A DNA stretch of 64,000 nucleotides from Helicostylum pulchrum (taxonomy: Eukaryota; Mucoromycota; Mucoromycetes; Mucorales; Mucoraceae), in assembly GCA_025677825.1 (NCBI GenBank), contig JAIXMO010000043.1, forward strand, positions 1 to 64,000, read 5' to 3'. Below the pieces are notes generated by a model. The model had not been told where the DNA came from. It saw only the letters and a list, made by a program, of their open reading frames with translations, and made no database searches. The stretch's first letter is position 1. The number at the start of each line of letters is the position of its first letter. The position numbers and the translations under genes are program-made. Of the stretch, positions 25,449-38,918 are shown piece by piece.

Positions 25449-27213
25449 ATGTCTGATTTTTGGTTCAAAGGGCCTATAGCTGAGGCTGTTAGTAAAGTGA
25501 CCCAAAACTCTTTGTTATTTGTAGTTTTCATACACGGTAAAAAATAAAATAAAAAGCGTCGCAACAAACTTCCTCGAGACTAACTTGTATACGCTATTTC
25601 AGATGACTCGGACCATAGTAAACAACTCGAAGCTACTTTAAACGATGAAAACGTACACAATTATTTTTATTTTTTTTAAAAAAAAACTCATATCTTATAT
25701 AAACTATTTTTTTTTCTGTATGTAAAGCTTGCTACAGTTATAAAGCAAAAGGCTATCGCACTCAAAATGTCTAAAGACTCTGAATACGCTACTATGTTTA
25801 GTCAATTATGTAAGAAAACGCAGACCACCCAAAAAAAGTAAAGAAAGTAAAACTCATGTCATATAGATCCCATCTCGCAAGTACCTGTTGTATACTTTAT
25901 CTGGTAAAGTACTACACATACCTGTTTCTTTTTTAAAAAGAAAATGTATTTACTTTTTTATTGAGTAGGCAAGGAACAATCAAGGATTTTTGTATACAAG
26001 ATTCAACAAGTCAAGATATTATCAGCAAAATAAACAAGCTTTATCCTAATGCGTAATGATCACTTCTAAAAAAAAAATCTCGATCGATTAATTAATTTAT
26101 ATTTATTATAGCACCACCAAAGATAAATTACAGGAATTGAACAAGAAACGACTTGAAGAAGAGAAAGCAGTAATTGAGAATTGCATTTAAATTACTATCA
26201 TATTAAATTAACGCAAGGTTTCATTATAGAAAGCGCAAGAGAACGAAATTAAAAGAAGAGAGCAAGGAAAGTTAGCTCAAGAGACACAACAAAACTTGCA
26301 AGAAAAACAAAACAAACTCCATGTCGAAAAAATGAAGCGAGAGAAAAAAGCAGACGAGGAATATAAGAAGAGAGTAAAGGAACAAATTGCAACGGATAGA
26401 GCAAATCAAATCGCCACTAGGAAAGCTCAAAAGCAAACACTAGAACAAAATAAAACAACTATAGAAGAGCCTTCTTCATCCAGTACATCATCCAGGTATA
26501 TATAAACATTTAGAGCGTACCTTTTTTTTAACTAATTATTTATTACTGTAGCTTTTATGATCGCAGCAATTTAAACATCAAGCAATTAGACGGATCTAGT
26601 TTAAGGCATAGTTTTTCTTGTAAGTTTATACACACATACAACCCAAAAATACACAAATAGACTCAATTCTCGTTAGCTTCTGATACACTTGCCATTGTTT
26701 CTCAATGGATCGATACAGTAAGTTATTTCCGTCTTAAACACACATACACAAATACCATCTAATAACTCTTAATAGTCAAGAACCGATGGCGATATGCCTT
26801 TTAAACTATTTGCACAATTCCCTAACCGTAATTTCGATATTGGAGATGAACAACGTACACTATTAGAACTAAAGTTATGCCCTAGTGGCACATTAATCAT
26901 GAAGCCTATAAAGAACGCAACTTCCGCCTACGCCGCAACATCTTCATCTGGAGGAGGAGGATGGTTAAACTACCTTTACTCCGCTGGTGATGCTGTATAT
27001 AATTCAGTAAGTTCTGCAGGAACAACTGTCTCGTCGTACTTGATCACACCCACGTCTGCTCCAGAACCAGGGCAAAGACTAGGCGGACCCAATCTCCCAC
27101 CTTCTTCTTCTTCTAGTGCTACTGCCAGTAATATTAATACACTTGATTCTGCAAGGAACAAAAAAGACGATGATAGACAAACTTACAACGGCAACTCTGT
27201 TAACCAAGAGTAA
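25449..27213 (+). CDS. UBX-domain Cdc48 adaptor, UBXN4-like
   Basis: Ten exons (25449-25536, 25603-25652, 25728-25809, 25867-25903, 25969-26052, 26112-26169, 26230-26495, 26552-26619, 26677-26717, 26776-27213) encode 403 residues. The N-terminal thioredoxin-like domain starts MSDFWFKGPIAEAVSKVTQNSLLFVVFIH and includes YPISQVPVVYFIWQGT. A charged coiled coil (about 130-225) follows, then a UBX domain: SFYDRSNLNIKQLDGSSLRHSF, AIVSQWID, MPFKLFAQFPNRNFD, TLLELKLCPSGTLIMKP. The order matches UBXN4/erasin, which links Cdc48/p97 to ER-associated degradation. The tail has GGGGWLNYLYSAGDAVYNSV, which may be membrane-associating, in place of a clear TM helix. Ten exons in 1.8 kb is the densest intron load here. 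Confidence 0.92.
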
Positions 27214-27350
27214 AATAAAATAAAAAAATTACACGCGAAATAAAAAAAAGGAGTGTTTATTAATTTTGTCTACAAAGGATATGATGAGAAAGGAAAAAGA
27301 AAAAAAAACATATAATAATAATAAATGCTACTTTGAAAAAAATGTGATAA

Positions 27351-28545
<1,195 letters not shown>

Positions 28546-28603
28546 TTTGCTGTATATGTATTCAAGTGAAAAATAAAATACAAAAATAAAAAAGGTCAGT
28601 GTT

Positions 28604-28635
<32 letters not shown>

Positions 28636-28688
28636 GGCAGTCCAGTTTTTTTGTTTCGGACATTGTATTAAGGGGTTCGTTTTTTATT

Positions 28689-30426
28689 TTAGACATGAGT
28701 GTCAATAAAAGTAGGGTTTAGACTCAAGATAGAAGCAAGGCAAGGATGTACTTCTACTTGAAAAGGCTTTGCTGGTGCGTGTTCGCCATCAATAGCAACA
28801 TATGTATTTTTACCCGGTCGAGCAATAGGATTTAAACGGAAAGCTTTTACTTTATAATATTCAACCTAACGACAGAAAAAGTTAATAACAAAAAGATAAT
28901 CAAGATAAAAAAAGTATACTTTACAATGCTCAAGTCCATATGTTTACCAGTATCTACATTGGTAAATACACCCAATTGTTTTGTAATACCTTTACCACCA
29001 CGTACCAATAGTAAATCAATAAGACCGTCATTAGGAGAAGCGCAAGGATGAGACAACATACCACGATTTAACAAAGGTACTTTACTAGACAAGAAGAAGG
29101 AAATATCATCATCTATTTTTGTCCATGTTTCCGGTACAGGTTCAGAAAGCGGAGGTATTGTATCTACTACCGCGCCTTGATGTGACGATGTACTATTACT
29201 GATTTGTTTCCAAACTGAAGCCTTTAAACTAGCTCTACAAGTTTCCTTTATTACTTGTTTATCTGATTCAGCAATAAGAACATGCGCTTCCAACCTATAC
29301 GTCTTGTTTGTCAAGATTTCTTGTAACAGACCAACTACTGTACGCGTATCACCCATCCACCGCATATGTTCTGTACCGAGATCGGCATAAGCAGCAATAC
29401 CAAAGCTGTGCGAAAGAAAAGAAAAGTAACGACGGTCTTCGTAGGTCACTGAGCAAATATCCATGGCTAATGGACGACCCTTGATAATTTGTAATGAGGT
29501 ATGAATAGGGTCGAATCCTAGTTTTTCGCCAAGCATAGAAATACTAAGTGAATTACTTGTGCCTGCTGGAATAATACCAAGTGATACCTTTCGAATGGCT
29601 TCTTTGGCATCTGGTCTTTGCAAAAAACCGTTAATGACTTCATGGATGACACCATCACCACTCACTGTGACAATGGCATCATAATCATTTATATCCAAGT
29701 CTCTTGCTACCTGTAAAGCGTGACCTTGATGCTCCGTGACTATAAGTAATGTAAATCTTTTTAGTTATACCGGTATAAAACATAAATTAGTTATTAGATT
29801 TACATTGGATGTCTAATTTGCACTTGGCTGCTTCCAAAATAGGCTTTACTTGCAGATCGAAAATGTCCTTGGCTTTGGATTGACCACCAAATGGGTTAAT
29901 TAGGATTTTTAGTCGTTTTTCAGCAATTAGATCTGTTGTAATTATAAGTTACAATTGCATATTTTTTTAAAAAAAACTTCATTTTTTTTTTAGTTACCTT
30001 GGTAGACAGAAGTCATTAAGATACGACAGAATTGAATTGCCTTTTCTTTTTCGTTATCCTTTACTGTATACATAAACTTGTGAAGGTATAATGATGATTC
30101 GGGATCATTGGGTTGCTCGCTTACAAGTATGTTTAATTGAATCATATTGGTTCTAGTGTTATAAGTAGCATATAAAATACGTTTATTATTTACGGGTATA
30201 CTAGCAGGGTTGGTATTAGCTGTTGGTAAACAAATACAAGATCGAGAAGATCTAACTTTTTAGACATGAGATGTTAGCATCTTGTTTTAAAAAAAAAATA
30301 ATGATAATAATTTTTACCTTTTTTACTACTGCTTAAATCACCTTCAATGCAAAGCCTTTTACCGTTATAATTTAATGTAACGGCTTTTCCCAAATTTTCA
30401 ACATTTAATACATGACTATTACTCAT
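28689..30426 (-). CDS. Sphingoid long-chain base kinase (Lcb4/SphK type)
   Basis: Five exons (30426-30318, 30255-29998, 29932-29804, 29739-28925, 28865-28689) encode 495 residues. The N-terminal 120 residues form a PH-like or regulatory part. The diacylglycerol-kinase-like catalytic domain follows: LKILINPFGGQSKAKDIF, ATP-loop VSGDGVIHEVINGF, GIIPAGTSNSLSIS, then MDICSVTYEDRRYFSFLSHSFGIAAYAD and SPNDGLIDLLLVRGG with ARPGKNTYVAIDGEHAPAKPFQVEVHP. It phosphorylates sphingosine or phytosphingosine to the 1-phosphate, setting ceramide and signalling pools. No membrane segment is seen. Exon 2 uses an AAAAAG acceptor. Confidence 0.95.
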
Positions 30427-30625
30427 TTTTTTTTCTCCCCTCGCAAGTGTTCAAAAAGAAAGAAAGAAAGAAAGAAAAGAGAAAGGTATTTATTATCGTA
30501 TTTTTTTTTGTTTTTTTGTTTTTGTTTTTTCGTCCAGGTACCACCATATAAATCACGAATTCACCCAAAACAGGCCATTCAACATGGAATTATTGATAGG
30601 CCGATTCAAACTGCTTACATATAAA

Positions 30626-31518
30626 TTACATGGCAATGCTAGCTTGAAGTGCTCGAAGTTCAGCCTCTTCATCATCTTCTTCAACCACATTTTTATAACC
30701 TAAATTATATGCTTAATATAAATAAAAAAAATCTTGTGTATATACTTCATCATTCTTACCTGGTGAACTTTGAGGTACGTTAGGTGCAGATACAACAGGT
30801 GAAGGTGTTTCCAACATCTTGGCATCTAATTCTTCTTGTTCCAATTCCTCCAATTCGTTTAATAAGTCATCCTACACAATGAGATTAGTAAACAAAGTCT
30901 TGTAAAAAAAAAAAAGCATAAAAACTGTTACCTCGTCTAATTCGTCTCCCATACCAACTGGTCGAGAAATAGCTTCTGAAATCTCATTAGCAACATCCAT
31001 CTGGTCACGAATATCGTCCATTGTGGCATCTACCTTATCAATATCCCTAAATTTTTCAATATGTTAGTATTTAAATTATACCAATAAACCATTTTTTTTT
31101 GTTTCTTACATTGAACCGTGTATATTTTTCATTGCTTCAGCACCTGCACGCATAGCGCCCATTGTTTCCAAATTGACATTAGCGTTTTCAATAGCCATCA
31201 TTTGCGTTTCGATAGTCATACGAGCTCCGTTAATCTTTTCAATATTGCTTTCATACGCCTTTTTTCTTTTAAGTGCCATTAAAGCAGCTAATGATACATA
31301 CATGTTAGAATGAATGTGTAAGTGTATATGCCAAGACTTTCTTTTGTTTTACCGTTTCTGTTCTTGGTAGCATTTAATTTAGCAATTTTAAGTTCGTTCT
31401 CTGCTTTTGTCTCTAAAAAGGTTTGTCTCTTTTCCAACATGCCTAATGTTTCACGTAATTTGTAGATGGCATCCTTTGCTGTCGTTTTTGACTTTGCTTT
31501 ACCGAAAAAAAGGTTCAT
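30626..31518 (-). CDS. SNF7: Snf7/CHMP4 (Vps32) ESCRT-III core subunit
   Basis: Five exons (31518-31353, 31287-31110, 31046-30932, 30871-30760, 30699-30626) give 214 residues, typical for CHMP4. MNLFFGKAKSKTTAKDAIYKLRETLGMLEKRQTFLETK is basic helix 1; ALMALKRKKAYE and the long helix with NVNLETMGAMRAGAEAMKNIH follow. The rest is acidic (helices 4-5 and the C-terminal regulatory region). The end ELRALQASIAM provides the amphipathic Bro1/Alix-binding helix. Snf7 polymerises on endosomal membranes for vesicle budding, Vps4 recruitment and Rim101 signalling. Its start is 179 bp from that of cox14, divergent. Confidence 0.95.
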
Positions 31519-31697
31519 GATGTATGTATAATTAAAGAGAAAAAAAGACTGAGAAAAAAGAAAAAGAGAAACCCGAAAAAGAGATTTTTTTTTTACGCTA
31601 CGTCATGTGGGATTTTTTTTTTTGGTTTTGCGTTTAAATCACCAGGACGCTTGGAAATCATTTACTCTTTCTTCTTTAATACATAAATAAATCAAAT

Positions 31698-32124
31698 ATG
31701 GCAGTTACTGGTCGTTTAGCTGATATTGCACAAAAGTCTGCTGTTATTTTCCTTGCTGGAACTACAGGTAACGAAAAGCTTTGAACCCGTGTGTCTCGAA
31801 TGATTTTTTTCTTCTTTTTTTTTTTACTTATAAGAATATTAGTTTATTACATGGTTAATGTCGGTATGCTTGTTAACCGTAGAATGGAATTAAAGAAGCA
31901 AGGCAAACTTCACGAAGAACTTGTAAGCACCCCCTCCCAAAAACCTTTTTTTTTTCTCTCTGTTTTATCCGTTTGAATTAAAATATTTATACTTTTCGTA
32001 GGGTCGTTTAAATGATATTCTCGAAGCACAAACATCTAGTAAAAAATCACTTCACGCTGAAACATCCACTACACCTACACCTTTCCCCGATACTGGAAGA
32101 CCCGGACAAGTAAAGGATCTTTAA
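31698..32124 (+). CDS. COX14: Cox14-like cytochrome c oxidase assembly factor
   Basis: Three exons (31698-31767, 31843-31922, 32002-32124) encode 90 residues: MAVTGRLADIAQKSAVIFLAGTTVYYMVNVGMLVNRRMELKKQGKLHEEL with one central membrane segment, then a polar tail. The layout (short basic N-terminus, single TM, charged helix) and length match fungal Cox14, an inner-membrane protein that couples Cox1 synthesis to assembly with Mss51 and Coa3. The sequence is short, so the call rests on architecture and the GGTxYYMxNxG-like core. It sits in a divergent pair with snf7. Confidence 0.75.
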
Positions 32125-32306
32125 GAGAGAGGGAGAGAGAGAGTAGATACCAATACTATTTTTTTTTTTCTTTCTTTCTTTTTTTTTTCGCGCACAAAAA
32201 AAAAAAAAACTCACACTCATTTACACTCACACTTGACAAATATATAAACAACGCATTATTTCACCCCCTGCTTGACTTTTTTTTTGTTTTTTTTTGTTTT
32301 TATTTT

Positions 32307-34012
32307 TCAATTGTGATCACTGTGAATCTCGGATAAAGCCTACGTGTAAAAAATAAATAAAAGATTAGTTTGTTTTAAACGTCTTGATAAATGTCAAATA
32401 TATACCTTTTCAACACTGCTACGTGATAAATTGGGTAGCCTAGTAACTACATCACTTTCAATAGCAACTGTTAAAATAGAAGGTGCATCCTAAATTTACA
32501 CAATAAATTAAACATACCTAAAACAATAAATATTTGTTTTACCTTAATAAATGGGCACAAGACCTCGGGCAAATATTGGCCATGTTGTGCGGACCATGAT
32601 CTTCGTTCTTGTAACTCATCATTATACGCAGCTTCAAACGATTTTAACAATTCGTTTTTTAATTGGTCTTGTTTTTCTTGAGCACTCTTTCTTCTGTCGA
32701 TTTCCAGTAATAGATAATTGTAAGAAGAAGCGTAACATCGATACCATTCAACTAGTGACTTTAATTGTTCAAAGAACTCGTCTAGATTATCTTCTCTTTC
32801 CTTTATCTCGGATTCAAAGTCTAGTAGTTTATCATAAATAGCATCTGCACCGATTCCAATTTGATCCAATTGATTTAATACCTTTATCAACTCGTCCTTG
32901 ACACGTAAATAAACTTGCATACGATCATAAATCTCCTCACTGAAAAATTATTTATATATTAAGGGACAACAACAAAATAGAAATAAATAATTTTTTTTTT
33001 TAGTTACCTGGTAAAAATGACTGCGTCTAATCCAATTCTCAATTCTTCTATAATGTTTTGTAAACTATCATCATCTGCTTTTAATATAGAAATATCCAAC
33101 TTTGCACATTCTTCCGGGCCTAATTGAGATATTCTTTTTTGGCAGTAATTTCAGTAAGAAATAATATATTAACTAGATATGAATATATCTAACCTGGTGG
33201 CTTCTTGTACTTGATCAAAGTGCTTCATTAAACTAGTCAATATATCAGCCATCTTTAGTGACTCTTCTTCTTGCAATTGTATCTTTTCATTTGCAAAATT
33301 GGAAATAGAGTCATCTAAAGAAATGGATGAAGTCTTGTCTTTAGATGACTGTAGCTCTTGTATTACGTTAGACATATTTTTTGTTTGATTTAGTAGAGAA
33401 CTATGAATAGTCTAATTAAAAAAGAAGAAAAAATTAAAAATTCATGCATTTAAAAGGCGTAGTTTTTTTTGTTGCTTTGCCTCAATTTCACCAATTTCAT
33501 CATCCGCTAATCTTTGCAATTCAATGATTTCTTGATCAGAAATGTAATCAAACAAGGTTACTTCGTTTTGACTTTTTCCACCTCTTTCTTCATTCACCTT
33601 TAATATATCTTTATCAATTGTACACTCTTTTAACAAGTTGAATATATTTGTTAATTCAATAGTAAGTGATTGTAACCTTGTTTCACGGTCCTGATTACAT
33701 AAAAAAAATATATAAGTAAAACAAAGAAGGTGTGTGTGTGTATATATATACTTTTACTTTAATTCGGTTTTTACAAGTCTCGGCTCCTGCATCTAGGTAG
33801 TTTCTCATGCTGTCCAAGTCTTTAAGTTGAAGACTAATGTGGTTATCTACAAAAAGTAACTTGGGATGTATTCTTTCAATCGTTTCAATATACTTTTGTG
33901 AAGACTGTTGATATATATTGGCTTGATTGCACATGTCTCTTCCTTGTGAAAACGCCTTTTTAGCTACAACTAAAAGACTCACAAGTTCTTGTTGTATAAC
34001 TATATTCGACAT
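32307..34012 (-). CDS. ATG17: Atg17-type autophagy scaffold
   Basis: Seven exons are proposed (34012-33758, 33690-33448, 33411-33194, 33133-33008, 32939-32543, 32489-32406, 32339-32307), 451 residues. Almost the whole chain is predicted coiled coil: VSLLVVAKKAFSQGRDMCNQANIYQQSSQKYIETIERIHPKLLFVDNHISLQLKDLDSMR is the Atg17 start, and LVEWYRCYASSYNYLLLEIDRRK with QYLPEVLCPFI is the C-terminal signature. Atg17 forms the curved dimer of the Atg1 complex at the pre-autophagosomal site. The join between exons 2 and 3 is abnormal: a 36-nt in-frame gap with TGA and TAG, bounded by GC-AG instead of GT-AG. The last exon (ALSEIHSDHN) is tentative; without it the frame ends VYI. Confidence 0.82.
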
Positions 34013-34442
34013 TGTGTTATAAAAAAGAGAAAAGATAAAAAATAAAAAACGTTTTGGACACACATATAAAATAATAGTACTCTCACGTGACCTTTTGTGT
34101 GTGTGGTTATCACAGGGTCTCTCTCTCTTCTTTTGACGTATATAACAAGTATAAAAGAGGTGAACGTAAATCCCATTTAAAAACTCTCTTATATGCGTAT
34201 GCACATGTATATATATACGCAGTAACTCGTATGGACATATGCATATTTAAAAAATTAATACTGTATAGTAGGATTTATTTGTATATGATAACATCTCTTG
34301 GTTTGGAAGAGGTACATCCATGAACGGTACCTTGGCAGCAGGAAGGAAAAGCACGTTGGCATAACCTACCGCTACTACAGTTTTTTTTTAAAAAAAGATT
34401 AAGATCAGAATTTTGTTACATCAGAAATGTGTTTTTTTTTTG
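34013..34442. other. Intergenic region, atg17 to Cys-rich gene
   Basis: About 430 bases of mixed AT-rich DNA form the atg17 5' flank and the 3' flank of the secreted protein. A T9A7 tract lies at 34382. No gene is seen. Confidence 0.45.
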
Positions 34443-34748
34443 TTAGTTGTACCCGTCTGTGTCACAAAATGTATCACATTTTACTCTTTTGGTAGTAGAA
34501 TCCAATCGCCTACATAGAGGAGCTTTAGTCAAAATACCACACCGGATGGGGATACTAGCACCAAATGCCATGCAAGATAATGATGCTTCACCGCATATAG
34601 AATCATCTGTAGTGTACAGGTGGCTCATGTTTTTAATAACGTTTGTTTCATCAATAGGTGATTCTAAATGTGAGTGATGTTTACGTAAAGGTGCAAACCC
34701 ATTTACACATAATAACCACAATAAAAATGTAAAAATAATATGCAGCAT
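34443..34748 (-). CDS. Small secreted cysteine-rich protein
   Basis: An intronless frame of 101 residues starting MLHIIFTFLLWLLCVNG gives a good signal peptide, cleaved near residue 17-18. The mature part is about 84 residues with six Cys, all in the C-terminal half (CGEASLSC, IPIRCG, APLCRR, VKCDTFCDT), enough for three disulfides. No family is recognised. Small secreted Cys-rich proteins in fungi include effectors, hydrophobins and antimicrobial peptides; the spacing has no adjacent Cys pair, so it is not a hydrophobin. An upstream in-frame Met would extend it by 45 poorly coding residues. Function is unknown. Confidence 0.55.
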   Translation of the reverse strand: MLHIIFTFLLWLLCVNGFAPLRKHHSHLESPIDETNVIKNMSHLYTTDDSICGEASLSCMAFGASIPIRCGILTKAPLCRRLDSTTKRVKCDTFCDTDGYN

Positions 34749-34883
34749 AATTACAAACAAAAAAAGATAAAAAATTGAACAAGTAGACGTTGTTATAGTA
34801 ATAATAATATTCCGAGACATACACACGCGCACACACTTTTTTGGTTTTAGAAATATATAGGTATGTTTATATAATATGTACAC

Positions 34884-35922
34884 TTAGGGAGTATCAGATT
34901 GATAATGGTAGGTTGATTTCTGATGTGGATGAGGTGGATTCCATTGGTATTGATTCGACGGTGCACGAAAAGCACTTGGGTATGGACTAGTTTCATACTG
35001 TACAGGATATTAATATAAGACACTTTTAGAAATAAAAGTAATAAAATACTTACTGAGCGTGTTAGAGAAGTACGGTGTGCATAAATTCGATAACTGATAT
35101 GAATGTGTGTTGTGTTTCTTTTATGTTTAATTGATCTGTTGATATTGATTGGAATTCGAACTGTGCTTGGGTGTCTAAAAGACTTGTTGTTGTTAGTACG
35201 AGGAGCAATACAAACTATTTGTGGCGAAAAAGTATATTAGTATATATTATTGATGTGTGGGCGTCAAAAAAATTTAGTTGTATACACTTTACTTTGAAAC
35301 CCTTTTTTATTATTGTTAAACGTAGGCTTTGATTCACTTGAAAGAGAATGATAAGGAGACACATGCTACAATAAGATCAGTATAATGATAAACCACATTA
35401 TTTTTTTTACTCAAAACTTACAGGTGGTATAATGGATGCATCTGTTTCAGGGTCTACAAATAGTAAGTAAAGAAAAAGTATTATACACACACAAAAAAAA
35501 AAAAAATGGGGGTACCTAATAAATTTCTTATAGACATTGAATTGCTTCTTGCAGGCTTAAATAAATAAATGTATTTAGAATACGTTGTAAGTTACACAAA
35601 CAAAACTTACCTTTTCATCATATGCTGCTGTATTGGATGACGACGGATGATTTCTTATTCTATTAGCATGTTGAGCTAAAGACATTAATATAGTACCAGC
35701 CTCTTCATCTTCAGCATCGATTTCCATTAAACTGGGATTAGCAGTAGTATTTGTAGTAGTAGTCGCAGCAGAAGGAATATTATCTGCTTCTTTTTTTATA
35801 TAGAAAAGCTGTTCGTTAGCGTTAGAAGGTGACCGATATACTCTTTGACTCTTTCGTGAATGGTTTGTCATTGTTGTCATGTTTGTTGATGATGAAAGAC
35901 TTTCAAGATGAGTTGAACTCAT
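34884..35922 (-). CDS. Unknown Ser/Thr-rich protein
   Basis: Six exons (35922-35611, 35555-35516, 35453-35422, 35365-35293, 35214-35054, 34997-34884) make 243 residues with every phase consistent. I do not recognise it. The N-terminus MSSTHLESLSSSTNMTTMTNHSRKSQRVYRSPS is Ser/Thr-rich. A short acidic-then-helical block EIDAEDEEAGTILMSLAQHANRIRNH (about 75-100) looks conserved in character. The basic segment NINRSIKHKRNTTHIHISYRIYAHRTSLTRS (about 175-205) could be nucleic-acid binding or a nuclear signal. The tail is Pro/Tyr/Gln-rich. Composition suggests a regulatory nuclear protein, but that is inference. Confidence 0.65.
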
Positions 35923-36032
35923 TTCAATAAAATAAAAAGAGAAAAAGAGGAATAATAATAATAAAAAAAAAGAAATGGGCGCACAAAAAATAAAAAAAAA
36001 AGTTGGTATGTATGACATGCCTATTATTTATT

Positions 36033-37717
36033 TTATTTAGGATACAAGTAAAATGCCATAGCGATAATAACATAAGATGACTAAATAAAAAAAAAAAGAC
36101 AATTTAGAAACAAATACTCATGTACTCTTTGTGTGTTAAAAAAATACTTACTAATAAAAGAACACCTTCTAACCAGTTTGATCTACCATCTTGAATCAGA
36201 TAATTAACAATTAAAACACTAGCAAACAAAATAACTGTTTCAAAGTCTTCAAAGAATAATGTCATTGGTTGGCCAATAGCCCAACCTGTTAATACCAAGA
36301 CTGGGGATACTAATAATCCAATTTGAAGTGAAGACGAAACAGCAATACCAATACATAAATTCATCTTATCTTTAAGTGCAAACGTAACTGAGCTAGCATG
36401 CTCTGCCGCGTTACCAACAATTGGAAGTAAAATAATACCAACAAATGTTTGATTAATACCCCAATGTTCTACAACTCCTTCAATCCTATAGTAATCATAA
36501 TATTTTAGTGTATACGTTTTAAAAGGGGGCTAAACAAAAAAACACTTACGCTCCTACAAGGAATTCCGCATGAAGTGAGACAACACAAGCGATAACTACA
36601 AGTCTATTTACGTGTATACGTTAGTTAAAAAAAAAACCATTATACAAACAAATAGAAAGCTGAGAAAAAAAAAAAAAAAAAAAAGAACCGTACGATCCAA
36701 CTGAGAAGGGAAGAGTAGTAGTAGGGAATTCTGTTTCATCTTCTTCATCTTCATACTAATAATATACATTAAAAATCAAGACAACAACAAAATCAAATAC
36801 AAACTTACCAAAAAGGTGTGGGTTTTCAACTGATATATAAAAAAAAAAAAAATTGATTAGTACAGATCAAATAAACGCTAATATTGGTGTTACCTGAAAG
36901 AACAAATAAAGGACATAGACAATCAATAAGACAATTGAAACACCATGACTTAATTGAAGGATACCTTCTTTATCTTCTTGATCGTCAGGGGTAGAGGCTG
37001 AGAACGCGGCGGGAACCAGTAAAGATAATGTAGTTAAAGCCAATAACGAACATGAAGTTTGAGCAGCTATAGAACATTTGTTAGTTTTTTTTAAAAAAAC
37101 GCGGTATATTGAGGGGTTTTTTTTAAAAAATAAAATACCTGTAACGTTAAACTTTTGCTCAGTTCTAGTAACTCCACCTAAAAAGAAACAGAAACCAAGT
37201 ACAAGTAACAAGTTGGATAAGATGGAACCCAAAACAGACGCTATACATGTACATGTAAATAAAGGAGTTTTCTTGAAACACCAAATATATATAACTTACC
37301 TTGAACAACTCGAATTAATCCCTCTTTTAAAGCGATAATACCTAAAATAAGTTCAACAGCATTACCAAAAGTAGCATTCAATAAGGCACCGATAGTAGAA
37401 CCAGATCTTAATGCAATTTCCTCGGTAGCTAAAATAGATATACCATCATGAATAAATATTATAAATGTAAATATATATATACTAAATAAAAACTTACCAA
37501 AACCCAATAGTTTAGCCAAAGGTATAATAGCAATAAAATTGAGCGTGAATACAACGGTAGCAGATGAGTCCATCATAGAGAAGGCAATAGCAACAGGAAC
37601 AAAGATCAAGAGGTAGTTGATATAAGATGAATACATGGTTACTTTAAACGAAGACCAAATTGTTGGTGTTTCTTGTGGTTCATGTTGACCCAATAAAGGC
37701 TCATGTTCATTACTCAT
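36033..37717 (-). CDS. VCX1: Vacuolar Ca2+/H+ exchanger (CAX/Vcx1)
   Basis: Nine exons (37717-37498, 37428-37300, 37240-37139, 37066-36894, 36829-36809, 36755-36694, 36603-36550, 36485-36152, 36080-36033) encode 380 residues. The two inverted alpha repeats are clear: [28 protein letters not shown] and [40 protein letters not shown], with the GNAxE motifs that bind the cation. About 11 TM helices are seen, with an acidic loop [10 protein letters not shown] between repeats, partly encoded by a 21-nt exon and its neighbour. The exchanger moves cytosolic Ca2+ (also Mn2+) into the vacuole against H+. It is head-to-head with the Psr phosphatase, 203 bp apart. Confidence 0.95.
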
Positions 37718-37920
37718 ACTGTATAAGAAAAAAAAAAGTAGCTAAAGAAAAAAAGAAGTTATACTTGGTTTCAACTCCTGTATTTAACCATTTTCTATTG
37801 TTTGTTTAAATCAAAAAGTAAACAAAAAAGTGACTCGGACCAATTTCCGTGGTGCCTGATTTTTTTTTTTTTTTTTATCATTTTTTCTTTTTCTTTAAAT
37901 ATAACCAAAAAAAAAAAAAT

Positions 37921-38918
37921 ATGAGCCACAACACAGACAAAGGTTCAACACTTGTAATGCAACAGACAAAGCCTTTTTTATTTCGTCGTAAAGTAACATG
38001 CATTTTTATTAATAGAGTTATTCATCATTATGAATAGGTAATTGGGTAAAGAAACCGAAAAAGACTTTTCTGTCTTTATTTATGTGTTGCTCATTGAACA
38101 AGAAGGAAAGTCTTTCTTCTTCTTCTTCTTCTCCTCCGCCTCCTCCTTCTCCTTCTGTGAAACCTCTTCCATCAACTACTGTAACAACAAGAGAAATACT
38201 CGCTGAATCTGAACAACCTGAAATACAAGAAAAACTCCCTGAACCAGAAGAAGAATTAACCATTGATGACCAAGATTCTAATGTCACTTGTTTATTAGAT
38301 CCTATCGAAAAACAACACTCGACTAGAAAATGTCTAGTATTAGACTTAGATGAAACACTTATTCACAGCTCCTTTAAAACGGTCGCTGGTGCCGATTTTA
38401 TCGTACCCGTTGAAATAGAGGGGCATTATCATAATGTATTTGTATTAAAGAGACCTGGTGCAGATGATTTTATGAAGCGAATGGGTGAATTATATGAAAT
38501 CGTTATTTTTACGGCTAGTCTTTCAAAGTATGCAGATCCCGTATTAGATAAATTCGATTTACACAAGGTAGTAAATCATAGGTTATTCAGAGAATCTTGT
38601 CATTCATATAAAGGAACTTATATCAAGGTACATACACATATATATAAAAACACACACACTCTCCCTATAGTACATATACAATAACTCCTTATTTTTTGTT
38701 TTTGTGTGTAGGATCTATCAAGATTAGGTCGTGATTTAAAGAGTGTAATTATATTAGATAATACGCCTGCTAGTTATAGTTTTCACCCATCGAATGCAGT
38801 ACCAGTTTCTACTTGGTTTAATGATCAACATGATTCAGAACTGATTGATTTAATTCCCTTTTTAGAAGACTTGGCAAAGGTAGATGATGTAGTCGATGTA
38901 TTAGACATCTCTTTTTAA
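37921..38918 (+). CDS. Psr1/SCP-type CTD-like phosphatase
   Basis: Three exons (37921-37992, 38052-38627, 38712-38918) encode 284 residues. The HAD-type catalytic motif is [15 protein letters not shown] (DLDET intact), followed by [106 protein letters not shown] and LDIS. The acidic Ser/Pro-rich N-terminus and MCCS near residue 35 hint at palmitoylation, as in plasma-membrane Psr1/2, which dephosphorylate Msn2-pathway and other Ser/Thr substrates. Exon 2 is joined through an AAAG acceptor at 38051, so the first 24 residues are less certain. The stop codon overlaps that of arl2. Confidence 0.9.
38915..38918. other. Overlapping stop codons of convergent genes
   Basis: The plus-strand gene stops with TAA at 38916-38918. 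The minus-strand gene stops with TAA at 38915-38917, within the palindromic TTAA. The coding regions overlap by four bases, so each 3' UTR must run through the other gene. Confidence 0.85.

Noticed and set aside
34447..34677. 76-codon plus-strand frame
   Set aside because: Opposite strand of the Cys-rich protein. The minus-strand reading has a signal peptide and is preferred.
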